Shown here one piece after another: positions 38,074-49,954 of a stretch of 64,000 nucleotides of DNA. The notes beneath the pieces are model-generated. The model had not been told where the DNA came from, did not search any database, and was given only the letters and a program-made list of their open reading frames with translations. The translations under genes were made by a program, and so were the position numbers. This DNA is from Owenia fusiformis (Eukaryota; Annelida; Polychaeta; Sabellida; Oweniidae). The stretch covers positions 1,302,001 through 1,366,000 of the forward strand of contig CAIIXF020000009.1 of NCBI GenBank assembly GCA_903813345.2. The letters run 5' to 3'. The stretch's first letter is position 1. Every line of letters starts with the position of its first letter.

Positions 38074-41000
38074 CTAAAAAGAAAGTCCATGGTATAAATC
38101 AGATGACAATAAACGGGTTCCAACAATCATTACATCATGTAACCTAGTATGGAACGATTGGACTTTAAGGAAGATGTTTTGAATGAGATGAAATAAGAAA
38201 TGTTTTATGGCAGAAATAGTTTAAACCATGTTCTCATTATGCCAGATATTATTCTGAAATTCAAAATTATCATATTCAAATTTACATTACACAGGTATAC
38301 AAATGAAGGTTATTAAATCGGAGGTTTAGGATACAAGGTTACCCCGGTATATATTGAGTAGGAGAATACAATATATTTACCCTCTGGATCGAGGGTAGAT
38401 TTATTTATTTTCCCAGACATATCAAAAACCGAGCTCTAAATAACTGATTTTTTCCGTATATGTACATTTATTTCATACTTGAACGTGTTATAAATACATA
38501 AAGCAGCTTTGTAAACACTTATATTTTCATCAGCGGGTAGATATAGCTATACGTCCCCCTTTGAGCGGGCATATATTTCATCTGTCCGCTGACGTCAAAA
38601 TCGCCGTTCGCATATTGCTTCATTTTTGTAACATTCGCATAATGAATGTAAACAATAATGGAAAAAATGCAGACAATCGCGATCTGCTTGATGGTTTATA
38701 GAAGAGAATGGGCGTACTTATCCCTGTTAAACAAAGATTTGAGAAAATTAACTTGGATGGATATCTGACCCGGCCACTGCCAAGAAAACAAAACTGGACA
38801 TGGCTATTCTAAAATAATCTTTACGGTTGGATGGACATTTTCTGAACTCCGGCCAATTTAACAACGTGGCCAATATTGGTATGGAATAAACAGATCATCC
38901 TATAGTCGGTTCATGATATCGGGATAATCCCAATATCCTGAATCTCATATACAGTACATAGGTTAATCTCTATATACATGTACATTATATTTCTGCGTGT
39001 TATTCACATACGTACATTAAACAGTACTCCTGAATATAGTTAAAAACAACCTTTGTAATCACACCACTCACCGATGGTTGTTCTTGTTCTATTTCCAACA
39101 TTCTGGCAATTTCGATGGGAATGGCTGAATCTATGTTGGTATCCTCCTCAGCTGACAGTTTTGGTAACCCATCAAGCATCCACTGTTTTTTGTTTCTCAG
39201 TAGATATTGGTTCACCAATTCATCTGATGCGAGAAGGGCTCGTACATGCTTAATATACTTTTGCCACCAGATATATTGGCTGCCGTCCCTTTGGTCACTG
39301 TATAGTGGTCGTAAAAATCTTTGGTTGCGTTGTATTCCATCAATATTCAATTTCTCGAAATTTGGTGTCTGTATGTCCGGTTCTCCCTGTGGAAGCGTTT
39401 TTAAAATTGAGGGTGCCTCAACCCATGGTTGAGTATGGAGCCCCTTATAAAGTAATTTCACGCCATTTGACGTCTTAATAAATTTAAAATGCAATGGCTT
39501 GGTGTGATGTTTTATTTCATCGAGGTGTGGTTCTATCCACTTACGGAAATTATAGACGACGTTTATTCTTTGCCCGTTCTTCAATAGCGAAAGAAGATCA
39601 TCCATCGTCTCTGCCTCTTGCTGTCTGAGACCATCAGCAATCTTATGGAAATATGAGTCGATGTCCTCATGGGTGTGACCCACAATCAAAAATGATAGTT
39701 CAATCTACAAAGAAACCATGTGTTCACTGTTAAGAACATTACTTACGTAAGAGACAGGATAGTGTGTACGAGCAACTGTTAGTTGTTGTTCTTTGAACGT
39801 GTTGTAATGGCGAGATAGATGTTGAGTAAAGATATCGATATTAGCATGTGTAATTTTCAAAACAATGACAATGAAAAAGAATTACGTGAAAATGAGTCAC
39901 GTTTTTATCTACTGTTCAGGGATTGGAATTATTATTTCAACGAAACTCTAATTTGCTGTAATTCAATAGATGCAGATGCAGAACATGCAATAAAATAAAA
40001 ACTACAAGCATGCAGTTGCAGTGACATAATTTTTGTGCGAGTTCTCAAATGCATAGTTTTACTGATTATCATTGGGGGAAATAGACATCTTGATATTAAA
40101 GCTCTATGAAGCTGAGGATAGAAAATGAAGTCATCTTTGGTAATCATTAGTTCGTTATTGAGTTAATTACCTCTTTAAAAACGCCATTCCTAATAAGGAG
40201 TTCACAGAAACCAAGCATATAGCGATTTTTGTTTTCCCTCCAACAGTTGTCAGCTTGGAGATAAAGGGTTGGTGGCAGTTTGTTACCCTAAAAATGAACA
40301 AAAATTCAATAACATGAAACGCTACTATATTAATCAGGAGGCCGTTTCTCGAAACTTTCGTTATTAACGAATCGTCATTTCAATTGTTCAAAAAGTTTTT
40401 TTCTATTTTTCGAAAGTTAACCATTTGCGATGACGTCATGATTTCTAACGATTTATTCGTTATCCATGACTGATTTAACGAGAGGGTTAGGGGTCTCGTA
40501 ATATAACGATGTTGTATCTAAACAAATTATAAACCATTAAAACACATTTTTTATATGCTGATTAAACAATATAATACTATCTTTATATAATATAGTTTCA
40601 GTTTTAAGTTTAAAATAGTTTATTTTTGTGTCACTGATATTACGATATACAATGTAAAATACATAATATGCTTAACGAGCACGACAACGAGGTGGTTCGA
40701 GAAACGGAATTTGCACATTTCGTAATCAACTCGTTAATTTCACGATTCGCTATTAACGATTTGTTAATAACGAAAAGTTTCGAGAAACGGCCTCCTGTCA
40801 CGCCATCGTTATTTATAGTCTAGCTTGATGCCCTATGCCACTAGACATTGATTTGATAAAAAGATAAGAAAAAGGCCACAGTCTTGAAGCAAGACCGAGT
40901 AGTTTGTAAGAAAACATGTTTTCATTTCATTAATTGGTTCGGAAAACCTACATACCATTTTCGCGGCGATGGTCTGCAACACAAGGAGAATAACGTTGAC

Positions 41001-44000
41001 TGATAGGTTGGAATCATGCGGGTATTCACAGGTGTCAATGAATGTCTTGAACAACCTATGCCCGTGAGATATTACACCAGTGATATGCGTCTTAAGCAGG
41101 TCTCCCTGTCCAACGGATTTAGCTTTAGAGCCTATAAGATGTGGAAGTGAAGTTTTGCCTGAAAATATAAACAAATCATGCGAATGCTAAATTCAGAGAT
41201 ATATCTTAATTGGAATCTGTTATTTGTATTACGACCCATTGTTACTTATATGCATCGGACAATAACAAATACCGTTACACCTGTATGTTTGTTTAGGCGT
41301 CGATGACGCAAAGCAATATAGAGTATATTGCCCAGAAATATATACTATTTTTAAACGTTAAAAATTCTTTATAGCTTTCCGACAAGAATTTTAAATACGC
41401 GTTACTTCCAACGAAAATGTTAGTTCTCGACTAAAAGAAAAACTTGGACATTCGCATATACGAATGCAGCGGTAGATAATGAAAAACACCTTCAATTAAT
41501 TTACCTTGATCCATGCCGTCAAAAATAATAGATAGGTACTGTGTCGGTTCATTCCTCGATAGTTCCCGTTTGTTATAATAATATTGCCTCTCCATCCTGT
41601 AAAATAAATATAAATCCTTAAAAGGATCAAAGCTTTTCTATGATCCCAGTTTTGTAATGTATATTTGGGCCTCGCCACAGGAAAACCAGTCTCATCAAAA
41701 AATTGAAATTGTGCTACAGAGCCAAAAATGTGCCAAAGATTAAGATGAAAACGTGCTAAACTCAAGTCCGTCATTTCTGTATCTGTAATGAAAAATTGTC
41801 AACACATAAGCCATGGCTCATTTGAAAGGTTTCGTTGTGCTTTTTAAGATAAACAAAAAACAAAGCATTGAAAAAATCTGTAATAAGACCCCTTTTCCTG
41901 TGGCCTGGATCATTAAGATTTATATAAAATATCATAATAATTATATCTTATCGTATTAAATATCATAGTTTTATATTAAATCGTGTTGTTAAAACATAGA
42001 CTAACGCTGTGGAGCATATGGATTTGGCCCATGGTATTACGAAAATTAAGAATATGCGTTTACAATAGTTGAGTTTAATATTTAAGTACTAATAACTAAT
42101 AAACACCAAAATTGTCTGTGCTCGTTACAATGAGATAACAAAGCTTGTTTATGTTTATGGTTAAAAGCGTGGGGTGGTGGAGAATGGGTGGTTTTCGAAC
42201 AATAAAATACATAAAATCATCCCATGTACACACAGTGTACAGAAAGTCGGGTAATCAGAGATTATACACATAAAACATGTATTAGTTCTTTCGAATGAAT
42301 TAAGTACGTAAAAAGTCCTATACATCAATGTAACTAAGGTTATCATTATCAGAGATTGTTATGTGTGAAACGCATACGCTTAGACCAGTAATTTTTCCTT
42401 CAGTCATATGAAATACATTAATGGATCAAGTGTTATAAAGGGTGTTTACTTCCTTTCTATTAATCAACTGACTATTTTATAATTTGTTTCCTTCGAATAC
42501 TTTATTCTATTATCAAGAGAAATTGTGAGAGTATGTTCATCTTTTAGAAGTTGGGCCTGAACTTACTCAAACAGAAGGCGTGTGGTATGTCATGGTCGGT
42601 GACCATGACTGACCACTTACATAAATATTTCGCCTTGGGTCATGAAATCTTAATTGGAAGATGGTATCTTTTAATTCAAAAATAACATGAAGTTTAACAA
42701 AACCACACAAGATGTACGAAACGTGTATATGTTCTTCAAATTCAAATGTTGCTACATATGACCATGGGTCGGACTTTAACCATGCACTAGCGGAATAAGC
42801 CTTTGTCTTTGGCCGATACTGATCACCCCACTGTCAGATAAGAAATTACGTCATCACTTATTGCGCAGCTCTATAAAACGTCCATAAGTGTGATATTCTT
42901 AAAGAGAGAATCAGAGATAGCAATCAGGCCCAACATAAAATATTTTGGAATATTTCTGGCAAATGTCATTCCTTGTCATATCTATTTTCTAAAAATCCTA
43001 AAAGTGTACACTTCATTTCACTTAAACAAAGGTGTTTAACAATGATGAATTATTTTTATATAAGAATGGTTACCATTCTTATTATTTGGGAGCATTTAAA
43101 CTTTTTTCACCCATACTGAACATGATGCAACAATCATGTATGTCATTGCTAAAAAGTGGTACTACTTACATTTGCCTATTGTTATGCTCGTTCAGTGACT
43201 GTTTAATCAGTCTTCTTCGTTCCGGGTTCAGCGTTCTCTCAAGGCGTCTGTTTAGACTCACACATTTATCACATTTAGTGAAACAGTTTGTCTGAAATAA
43301 AAACAACTTTTACTTGATATATATTCATTGATGATTTCGCCTTATTATCATATTATAGTGAAGAGGCTTGTCTCACCATGGTAAAAAGGCCAAATATCAA
43401 ATGTTTAATAAAGAAGCCGTCATTTTCCAAAGTACCTGTCCACTAGTGTTTTGAGAAAGTGACCATGCTTTTGGGTGTTTGTGTATCATCAACTATGAAT
43501 GACATCGCTTGACACTTCCTTACTAGTTTTCACTACTTGCAAAAAGCTGCCAATTTTAAGATCTACTTACTCCATAATATCATAATACCTTCAATGTGAA
43601 CTTCAACAGCTATTAAAATGGGAAAATGCCCCCCCCCCCCCTTTGAATATGCCTGTTTAGGCTCACACAAGGGAAAATTGGGTATGTCGTATAAATTACC
43701 CAGTTTTATGTTGCACTAATAACCTGATTATGATGTTTTGATATATTTTAGCTGCGCATATCTGGTTTGTATAACAAGGTAAATGATGACACATGTGAAT
43801 TTGGAGTTTCAGAAAGGTTCTAAGTATTAGTACATTTACATTTATTTGTTTAGATGAATTTATTCACTTTCAATACTTTTCAAAATAAGTATAGATCAAG
43901 TCCTTTAAAGAAGGGTGTTCCCTACGCTAAATTACAATCAATTCTACTTGACACAGAGGCGAGCCAAATAGTGAACTTGAATTATCTTGTATAAAGATGC

Positions 44001-47000
44001 ACTTGTGAGTGTTATTTGAATTTAATAGGCTAAAATAGAGTAAGCATAATTGAGGACCATAAAATAATGAGTATTTGATAGTCTAAATCAAACAATCTGT
44101 TGGTGGTATTTTAATGTTGATGTACAGGGTGTCCGAAAAGTAAAGATACAAATACTAAAATTTTAAGAGATTTAGGAGTTTTGCAATGAAATTGCTACAG
44201 ATTGTAGAGGAACATTATTACAATGTGTCTACCAACTCTCATCGCATATAGTCTAAACCGGTTAAAGTTACGGTTGTCATGGTTACGGAGGTGAGAGGTA
44301 TGTGGAGCGGTACCAGATCATCGCTAAAATCTGATTAATTGCTAAAATATAACCATTTGATACAGTCTTCATCATTGTGTTTTCTATCAGTATTTTGTTT
44401 TCTTGAATATTGTATTATTGTTGCTATTATGTTCTCTTATGTATAATGGTGTCATTGATACACGTCAGAACTATGTTATGTCATCAGTGTAATCAAAGAA
44501 ATATTATAGAAGTGCTTAAAATAAAAGTTCCCTGGGTTAATGAGGAAAGTCAATATTCCACCTCCACAAAAATACACCAGTTCACAAAGCAAAGCCAACA
44601 AATCTCAAAATGGAGTGTCTTGACACTAAACCTTTTTTTACAATGTCCCATATTTACCTGAAAAAGGCCCCTTTAGACTTTTACCTTAATGAGCATCCCA
44701 AAGCGATATTTGTTAGAAGTTCAGTATTCAAATGAGACTCAACTAGAAGCGAATGTTATCAGCAATCTGAAGACAAACAGCAGCGGTTTTGTCCGGTCTT
44801 TGAATCTCTGGTCAAGATGCACCATGAACATATAGATAATGTGGGGAAAACATAATACTGGATTATAGTAGTCATGTTAAATGATAAAAAAATATTAGAG
44901 TACTAATCTTCATGCTGTTGTGGCACATAATTTGATGTTTTATAGGAACAAATGGGTTGAGTGCCATGATGATAGGAATAGGAAAAAGATTTATAAAAGA
45001 CAATAAAACTGAATTGTGACGCTGCTCCATATACCCCCAACTCCCGTTACCATAACGACCATAACCTTTTCATTTTGAATCTATATGTCATGACAGTTAC
45101 AGGATATATTGTTGAAATGTCATTCTACAATCTGTAGCAATTATATCTCACAACAGGTAAATCTATTGAAGTTAGAGCATTTGTATCTTTACTTTCCGGA
45201 CACCCTGTATTTTCTATTATTATTACGTAACATCTTTTAATTAACGCATTATAATATCGTGTAACTTCTATTGTAGTTTATTATTTAAGTTTAGTTACAA
45301 TAAACTATTTGACCACATAGAAATAGTTTTGCATTATATTTATCATATTTTGCATCATTGAAAAATAGGCAGTCAAAAGAGAATGTTGGCTAAAAAGTAC
45401 GTATAGCTGCACTCAATAAAAGTTTGTAATTATACAGAGTTATATTTCGAGAACTGTTAACAATCTTCGTTTGGTGAGTAGACGTATATTTCGGCAAATC
45501 ATGCCCAATTTTCGACGTTGTGGTCCGAATGCACTTTTCATCGGCGTTATGAATTCTATTTCATTTTTTGGGGTTTGGGTACGGATGCAATTTTCATGGA
45601 AATGTGGGTGCATTCATAAACATTTCATATTATACATGATACATGCATGGCTATAGTTATCCAGCCATAACGGTTGAACAATTAGAGCATAGACGTATGT
45701 ATTTGATGTTTTAACGATCGAAACTAGTGTCAAATATCGAAGTTTCGATATTGCTGCTGTTAGAATAGGTGTAACAAAGAGGGCCGCCCGTGTTGACATT
45801 CATTTTCATGTGCTATTTTCAGATAACCATAATTCATTCCACACATCGTCTTCATATTTCGTTTTTGCACAAAAAGTCAAAGTCTACTTCGATTTTTTTT
45901 GTAGGTCGGTAATTCTTTATAATGTACGAAAAACTAGAATATTCAGTGGTCTACTTTTTAAAATTGCAAAAATACAAAGTACACACTGACTTTAAGTCGT
46001 GATGGTATAAAAATACATGTAGGGCTTTTTAGTGAAGTTAAATGTTGCATATACCTATGAGGAAATGAAAGCATTTGTTTTTAATTCATAACATGAACTG
46101 GTTTCATATTACACTTACCTTTTTAATCTTGAGATGGGGAAACATGTCGGCCCACATACGCATAAAACTTGTTTTGCTGAAAAAGTTTCGAAATTTTTCG
46201 ACTCTTTCGCTTTTGTATCGAAGGTACAATCCCTCTTTCCTCGTCTTGTAGGGAAGCATAATGTCTGCTGAATCGGGCATACGGTCAGCGTGATAAGTCG
46301 CATATTCTTCTAACCAAAATTTAGCATCATCATAGAGTGATGTTTTACTTCTGCGCCTTTGATAACCTGTTGATAAAACTCCGTTTTCGTAATCCTTCAC
46401 TGATTTATAATAGAATCCTTTGCTTATATAAAAAAGTTGGCAAAATGCTTTTGAACATATTCCCAATCCACTTTCAATCATTAAAAAATATTTGCCATTG
46501 CGATGTTTTGCGTCTCTTAATTTCTGAATCAACCATTCGTGTCTCGATTCGAAATCCTTCGTCCATAAAATCTCCCTACATCTACGAGCCATGTCCATGT
46601 TCAAATTCAAATGACACTTTGAACTGCAGCATTTCTTCATATACTTAATCTGGAGTAATGAACCGTGTCTTAAGCTTTTTTCCAATATCCTAGAAACCGT
46701 TCTTTCACGTTTTGGGGCTAAAATGAACAAAATTTTATACATTTAAAATATTCAGCTGGTGATTGTGTCATTTTGTGTGATTTTTAACTTTAACTGATAC
46801 ATTTTCGCTGTGACTTTGTTTTCTAATTAAACACGCAATCTGACGTCTAATATCACTGAAACTTTACAAAAATACAGATTGAAATATTTAACGAAGAATT
46901 GATTTGCATTACATTTTATGTTAGATACAGTGTATAGTGTGTACTAGATATAAATGCATTAACATTTTAAACACAGTTATGAATGGGGGTCGCTAATTAT

Positions 47001-47930
47001 CTGTTAAAATACATTGAACTTTTGAGTTGATCCCTTATATGCTAGCCTCGCATTAGCTCCGATTCATCGGGCTGCTTCAGTCCGATTGAGAAATTTGTTA
47101 GAAATCGCATTTCTGAACACAATACTCAATCGGCAGGGCGCCTATGAGAGCGGAATATAACTCACCTGTTGAGAAAGTACCGATGTTGACCTTCGGGGTA
47201 ACGCTTCCTAAGTCTTCTGGTAGTAACTCTTTTAAGCTATCTATAGCAGATGTTTCGTCGTCATAATCGCTAAAGCTTTCATTCCATAAGTTGCTTTTCA
47301 TCAGATTTTTGGATGGTGCAATGGGAGTACTGGTTAATTGTTTGTTTTCGTTATGCCGAGTTTTTGAAGGTGTTTTAACCGCTTTTTCGTATTTGTCATC
47401 ATCGTCGCAAAAAGCGAATACATCTAGTTTTGAATTTTCAGCGCTAGTATCAGTATCATCTTGACAGATAAGTGAAATACCAAGTGGCTGATCATTATTT
47501 TCAAGAGATATTCCAAGAGGGTCTTCGTTGTTATCGTTCGCTATATCGAGGGATATTCCAAGTGGATCTTCAGATGTAGTGTTTAAAAGAAAGCTTTCAC
47601 CCTGAAAATCGAAATTGATTTTTGTTTTATTTTCACTGGTTTCATAATAACTACTATTCCTTGGTAATGTTTTGGCAAAGGAAGATAAGGAAGGAAGAGT
47701 AAGTATTGTGTAAACCAGATAGAAAACACAGTACTAGCCATAAGAACACCAACGCCGGAATTTATGATTATTATGCAGTTGCAATTATTTTTGTATTTGG
47801 GGGTTTCTTGTTAGAATTGGCACATAAATTCATTACTTACCGCATTGTTGCAAGCACCGGGTGTTTTAGTTGAGTAAGTGTATCCATATATATATAAAAT
47901 GAGACAAATATATAGGGTCCATCTATCCAT
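36934..47930 (-). CDS. Transposase-like protein (DGMDQ/DNC/GHTHEDID family), ten exons
   Basis: Exons, 5' to 3' on the minus strand: 47930-47841, 47601-47166, 46717-46119, 43291-43170, 41596-41505, 41158-40956, 40287-40171, 39704-39072, 38073-38007 and 37088-36934. They total 2514 nt (837 aa) with every phase matching. Order: hydrophobic start, acidic region with three PLGISL motifs (43-74), conserved Cys/basic region, a TKCDKCVSL zinc-like motif, then DGMDQGKTSLPH (D442), LQADNCWRENKN (D527) and VGHTHEDIDSYF (E566/D567/D569), and a Lys-rich tail. I associate this family with DUF7869-type proteins found in many invertebrates. An RNase H-fold transposase with these acidic residues as the triad is inference. 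AATAAA lies at 36920-36925. Confidence 0.8.
39072..39704 (-). CDS. Transposase-like gene exon 8: GHTHEDID motif and C-terminal domain
   Basis: It opens IELSFLIVGHTHEDIDSYFH and continues for 211 codons without a stop. It ends at a good donor, TCG|GTGAGT; reading on instead reaches a stop near 39000. E566, D567 and D569 are candidates for the third catalytic position. Confidence 0.85.
40171..40287 (-). CDS. Transposase-like gene exon 7: second acidic motif
   Basis: It encodes LPPTLYLQADNCWRENKNRY and a helix. D527 is the second candidate catalytic acid. 39 codons, phase 0 to 0. Confidence 0.88.
40336..40798. mobile_element. MITE with 40-bp inverted ends
   Basis: AGGAGGCCGTTTCTCGAAAC at the left is matched by GTTTCGAGAAACGGCCTCCT at the right. 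The arms continue through CGTTATTAACGA on both sides. It lies in the intron between exons 6 and 7 of the transposase-like gene. It has no open frame, so it is non-autonomous. Confidence 0.88.
40956..41158 (-). CDS. Transposase-like gene exon 6
   Basis: It encodes GKTSLPHLIGSKAKSVGQGD then LLKTHITGVISHG, completing DGMDQ-x-KT-x-LPH. Phase 1 to 0, donor ATG|GTATGT. Confidence 0.88.
41505..41596 (-). CDS. Transposase-like gene exon 5: DGMDQ strand
   Basis: It encodes MERQYYYNKRELSRNEPTQY then LSIIFDGMDQ, ending in phase 1. D442 is the first candidate catalytic acid. Confidence 0.88.
42440..42710 (-). repeat. Dispersed repeat, copy A
   Basis: About 270 bp here match the reverse complement of 52720-52995 at roughly 80 percent by eye. 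A shared segment is GTCATGGTC...GACCATGAC, a dyad at the centre. It lies in the intron between exons 4 and 5 of the transposase-like gene. Confidence 0.8.
43170..43291 (-). CDS. Transposase-like gene exon 4: C-x3-C-x2-C motif
   Basis: It encodes TNCFTKCDKCVSLNRRLE and RRRLIKQSLNEHNNRQM, the expected zinc-like knuckle and helical linker before the catalytic half. Acceptor TTATTTCAG, donor AAAT|GTAAGT. The plus-strand open frame over 43032-43295 is its shadow. Confidence 0.85.
44125..45207. mobile_element. Non-autonomous Tc1/mariner-type element
   Basis: The left end, CAGGGTGTCCGAAAAGTAAA then GATACAAAT, and the matching inverted right end are flanked by TA at 44123-44124 and 45208-45209. Subterminal GCTACAGATTGTAGA is also inverted near 45130. 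At 1083 bp it has no transposase frame. It lies in the 2.8-kb intron between exons 3 and 4 of the transposase-like gene. Confidence 0.88.
46119..46717 (-). CDS. Transposase-like gene exon 3: conserved N-terminal domain
   Basis: It has a CCSSKCHLNLNM cysteine cluster, WTKDFESRHEWL, GICSKAFCQLFYISKGFYY and a block AKFWLEEYATYHADRMPD...MLPY. It ends FMRMWADMFPHLKIKK. This order matches the N-terminal half of the DGMDQ-type family as I know it. Phase 1 to 0. Confidence 0.85.
47166..47601 (-). CDS. Transposase-like gene exon 2: acidic region with PLGISL repeats
   Basis: The 436-nt exon runs from GATTTTCAG to ACAG|GTGAGT. It is rich in Asp, Asn and Glu, with PLGISL at residues 43-48, 58-63 and 69-74. 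It contains no stop in this frame. Function unknown. Confidence 0.75.
47841..47930 (-). CDS. Transposase-like gene, candidate exon 1
   Basis: ATG at 47930, 30 codons (MDRWTLYICLILYIYGYTYS...), phase 0, donor GCG|GTAAGT. It resembles a signal peptide, which is odd for a nuclear protein. An unseen first exon, or a start inside exon 2, is possible. Confidence 0.4.
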
Positions 47931-48910
47931 TTTCAACACTTTCTATGTCGACTTCTGATTCGTTTTCGAATTTCCAAAGTGTCCAAACTATAGATTATTC
48001 CGTGTATTCGTCCTTCATTAACTTATTTAGTTGGCATATAACGTCAGTTACAGGTAAACAAAAGATTCACTTGCGCACGATGTGTGGACACAATTATTTT
48101 AGTTTCTGGGTGACTTGTTGGCTCTTACCCCGAGGCTATGGAATGTCATGCATTTCACGACTGGTATGCCTTATCCAATTGGTTAACTTGATACGTGTAT
48201 AGTATTTTACAATCTGCAATACAGTAAAACCTGATTAATCTGAACGCCATCGGAACGAGTTAAAGGTGTCGGATTAGACAGGATTTCGCATCTTGAGATT
48301 CTGGATTTGGAAGGCCAGTTGTGATTTAGACTATTGGATTTTCTCTTTGGAAATATTGACACAAAAATAAACAAAAGCTAAATTAAAACCATTTGAGCAA
48401 TGTTATGCAAAACATGTGAACTATTTTTGAAACAGTTTGAGTAAGACAAGCACATGTTTATATGAGTCACATGAGTGTTCAGTGTTCAAGTTAGGAGATG
48501 TTTGAATAAGATAGGTTTCATTGAAATGAAAGTAAATGGTTAAGCAACGGGGACCAGAGAAAGTGTTCGGATTTGAAGGTGCTCGGAATATCCAGGTGTT
48601 CGAATTAACAGGTTGTACTGTGTCCCCTCTTTACTTTTGAAATATTGTTTTGAGATGCTAGATATAGTAACCTATCGTTTCAGTTTACAAAAAATATCAA
48701 CCTCTCAAAAAGTAATTATGTGTCCGGAATTTCTATGCTAAAATGTTCGATTCTAAAACCAGATGATCAAAATCAAAATCAAGGTCTCATAAATATAGCA
48801 AAGCTGTGTGTTACGTTTGTCAGGGTTGAACGGTTGTGTGACTATCTTCTGGCCTTAGCGTCATAGTTTATAGCATCAACGTTTTTACAATCTGATATAC
48901 TTATACACGC
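47931..48910. promoter_or_regulatory. Divergent spacer between the two element genes
   Basis: The first coding exons of the leftward and rightward genes are 980 bp apart, so both promoters should lie here. A MITE occupies 48222-48620. I cannot identify a TATA box or binding sites with confidence. Confidence 0.45.
48222..48620. mobile_element. Pogo/Tigger-like MITE
   Basis: Ends CAGTAAAACCTGATTAATCT and the inverted TTCGAATTAACAGGTTGTACTG fit the pogo-type CAGTxxAACCT...TAATTCGAAC pattern. No transposase is encoded. The TA target duplication is only clear on the left. Confidence 0.65.
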
Positions 48911-49954
48911 ATGCAGACAATTGCAATCGCTTGCAATTCCAACATGGCTTCGTTTCTGAATGATTGGCATATGATTGAAAGCGGTGGTAAAATATACCTT
49001 CAAAAAGAGTTAGAGACGGAACTCTATGAGATAAGGGGTGTTTACCAAGCAAAATTACAAAAGCAGGGCGAATATATAAAGGTTAGTAATTTCTATTAGA
49101 ATTGTGCAAATCGGGTTGACTTTGGAGCAATTCATGGGGAGTAAGGCCTCCATCCCTCTTTTCTTCTAGGCTATTTATTAACCTGTAAACATAGAGAATA
49201 TAAGAGAGGGGTGACTTTCTCCCCGTGGTTCAATGAGAAGGAGTTCGCATAAAACTTTAGATCATGTAAATATTTATATTCTAGAAATCGGGTGTTGACA
49301 ATTGTGTCCATAAGACCTTATCATATTCTTCCAGTATCTGCAATTTTTGAGGGGAACTATATGTTGACCAAAGTATCAATCTCGCGAATTAAAACTAGAG
49401 GAAATATGGCTTTTTTGCATACATCTGTAATTTTATAACCATTTACAATAGGTATGATTTTTGTGTTTGGGAAAATAATCTCTCCTTATGCACAAATGTA
49501 AAGGTGCACACTTGTTTTCAACATATATTTCAATTACAGATGCTTATTTGGGACCATGTCCTCGAGAAAGCAGCAGACACAACCGTGCATCTGCGGTCCT
49601 TACAAACCGGAAAGAACGATTTTAGCAAAAGGTTTCTAGAGGCGGCAACTAGAGTGTCAAGAACGTTGTTCTGCAATCTTTGGGAGGAAACCGGTCGGAA
49701 ATGTGAGTGTAAATACAAGTAAAGTATAAACTATGTTGCAGTGGCTCGTTATTTTGCTATTCCAACTATGTTTGAACACAACTTAAATATTGCTTGTTAA
49801 AGTTCATTAACGATATGGCGTTCCAATTTAAATGGCGTTCTGGATTTGATGTGTCATAAAATAGTATATTGCTTTTTCAGGTTTGCCCGATCCATTATCA
49901 CAACAGCAGCTAAGTTCCTTTGTAGACGATGCTGATACATGTAACTTGGATTTG
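48911..49954 (+). CDS. ParB-like gene exons 1-3
   Basis: Exon 1 starts at ATG 48911 (a second ATG is at 48944) and reads MASFLNDWHMIESGGKIYLQ after that second Met. Exon 2 (49540-49702) reads KAADTTVHLRSLQTGKNDFS, and exon 3 (49881-49954) is short and acidic. Phases 0, 1, 0. No named domain. Confidence 0.72.

Noticed and set aside
41600-41774. N-terminal part of a 92-codon minus frame
   Set aside because: It is in a different frame from the real exon 41505-41596 and lies in the intron; joining it in phase gives a stop.
43032-43295. 87-codon plus-strand frame
   Set aside because: It is the shadow of minus-strand exon 43170-43291, which carries the Cys motif in the right phase.
44410-44661. 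83-codon frame inside the Tc1/mariner-type element as transposase
   Set aside because: It has no DDE/D signature and is far too short; the element is non-autonomous.
46337-46648. 103-codon plus-strand frame
   Set aside because: It is antisense to exon 3 of the transposase-like gene, with no motif of its own.
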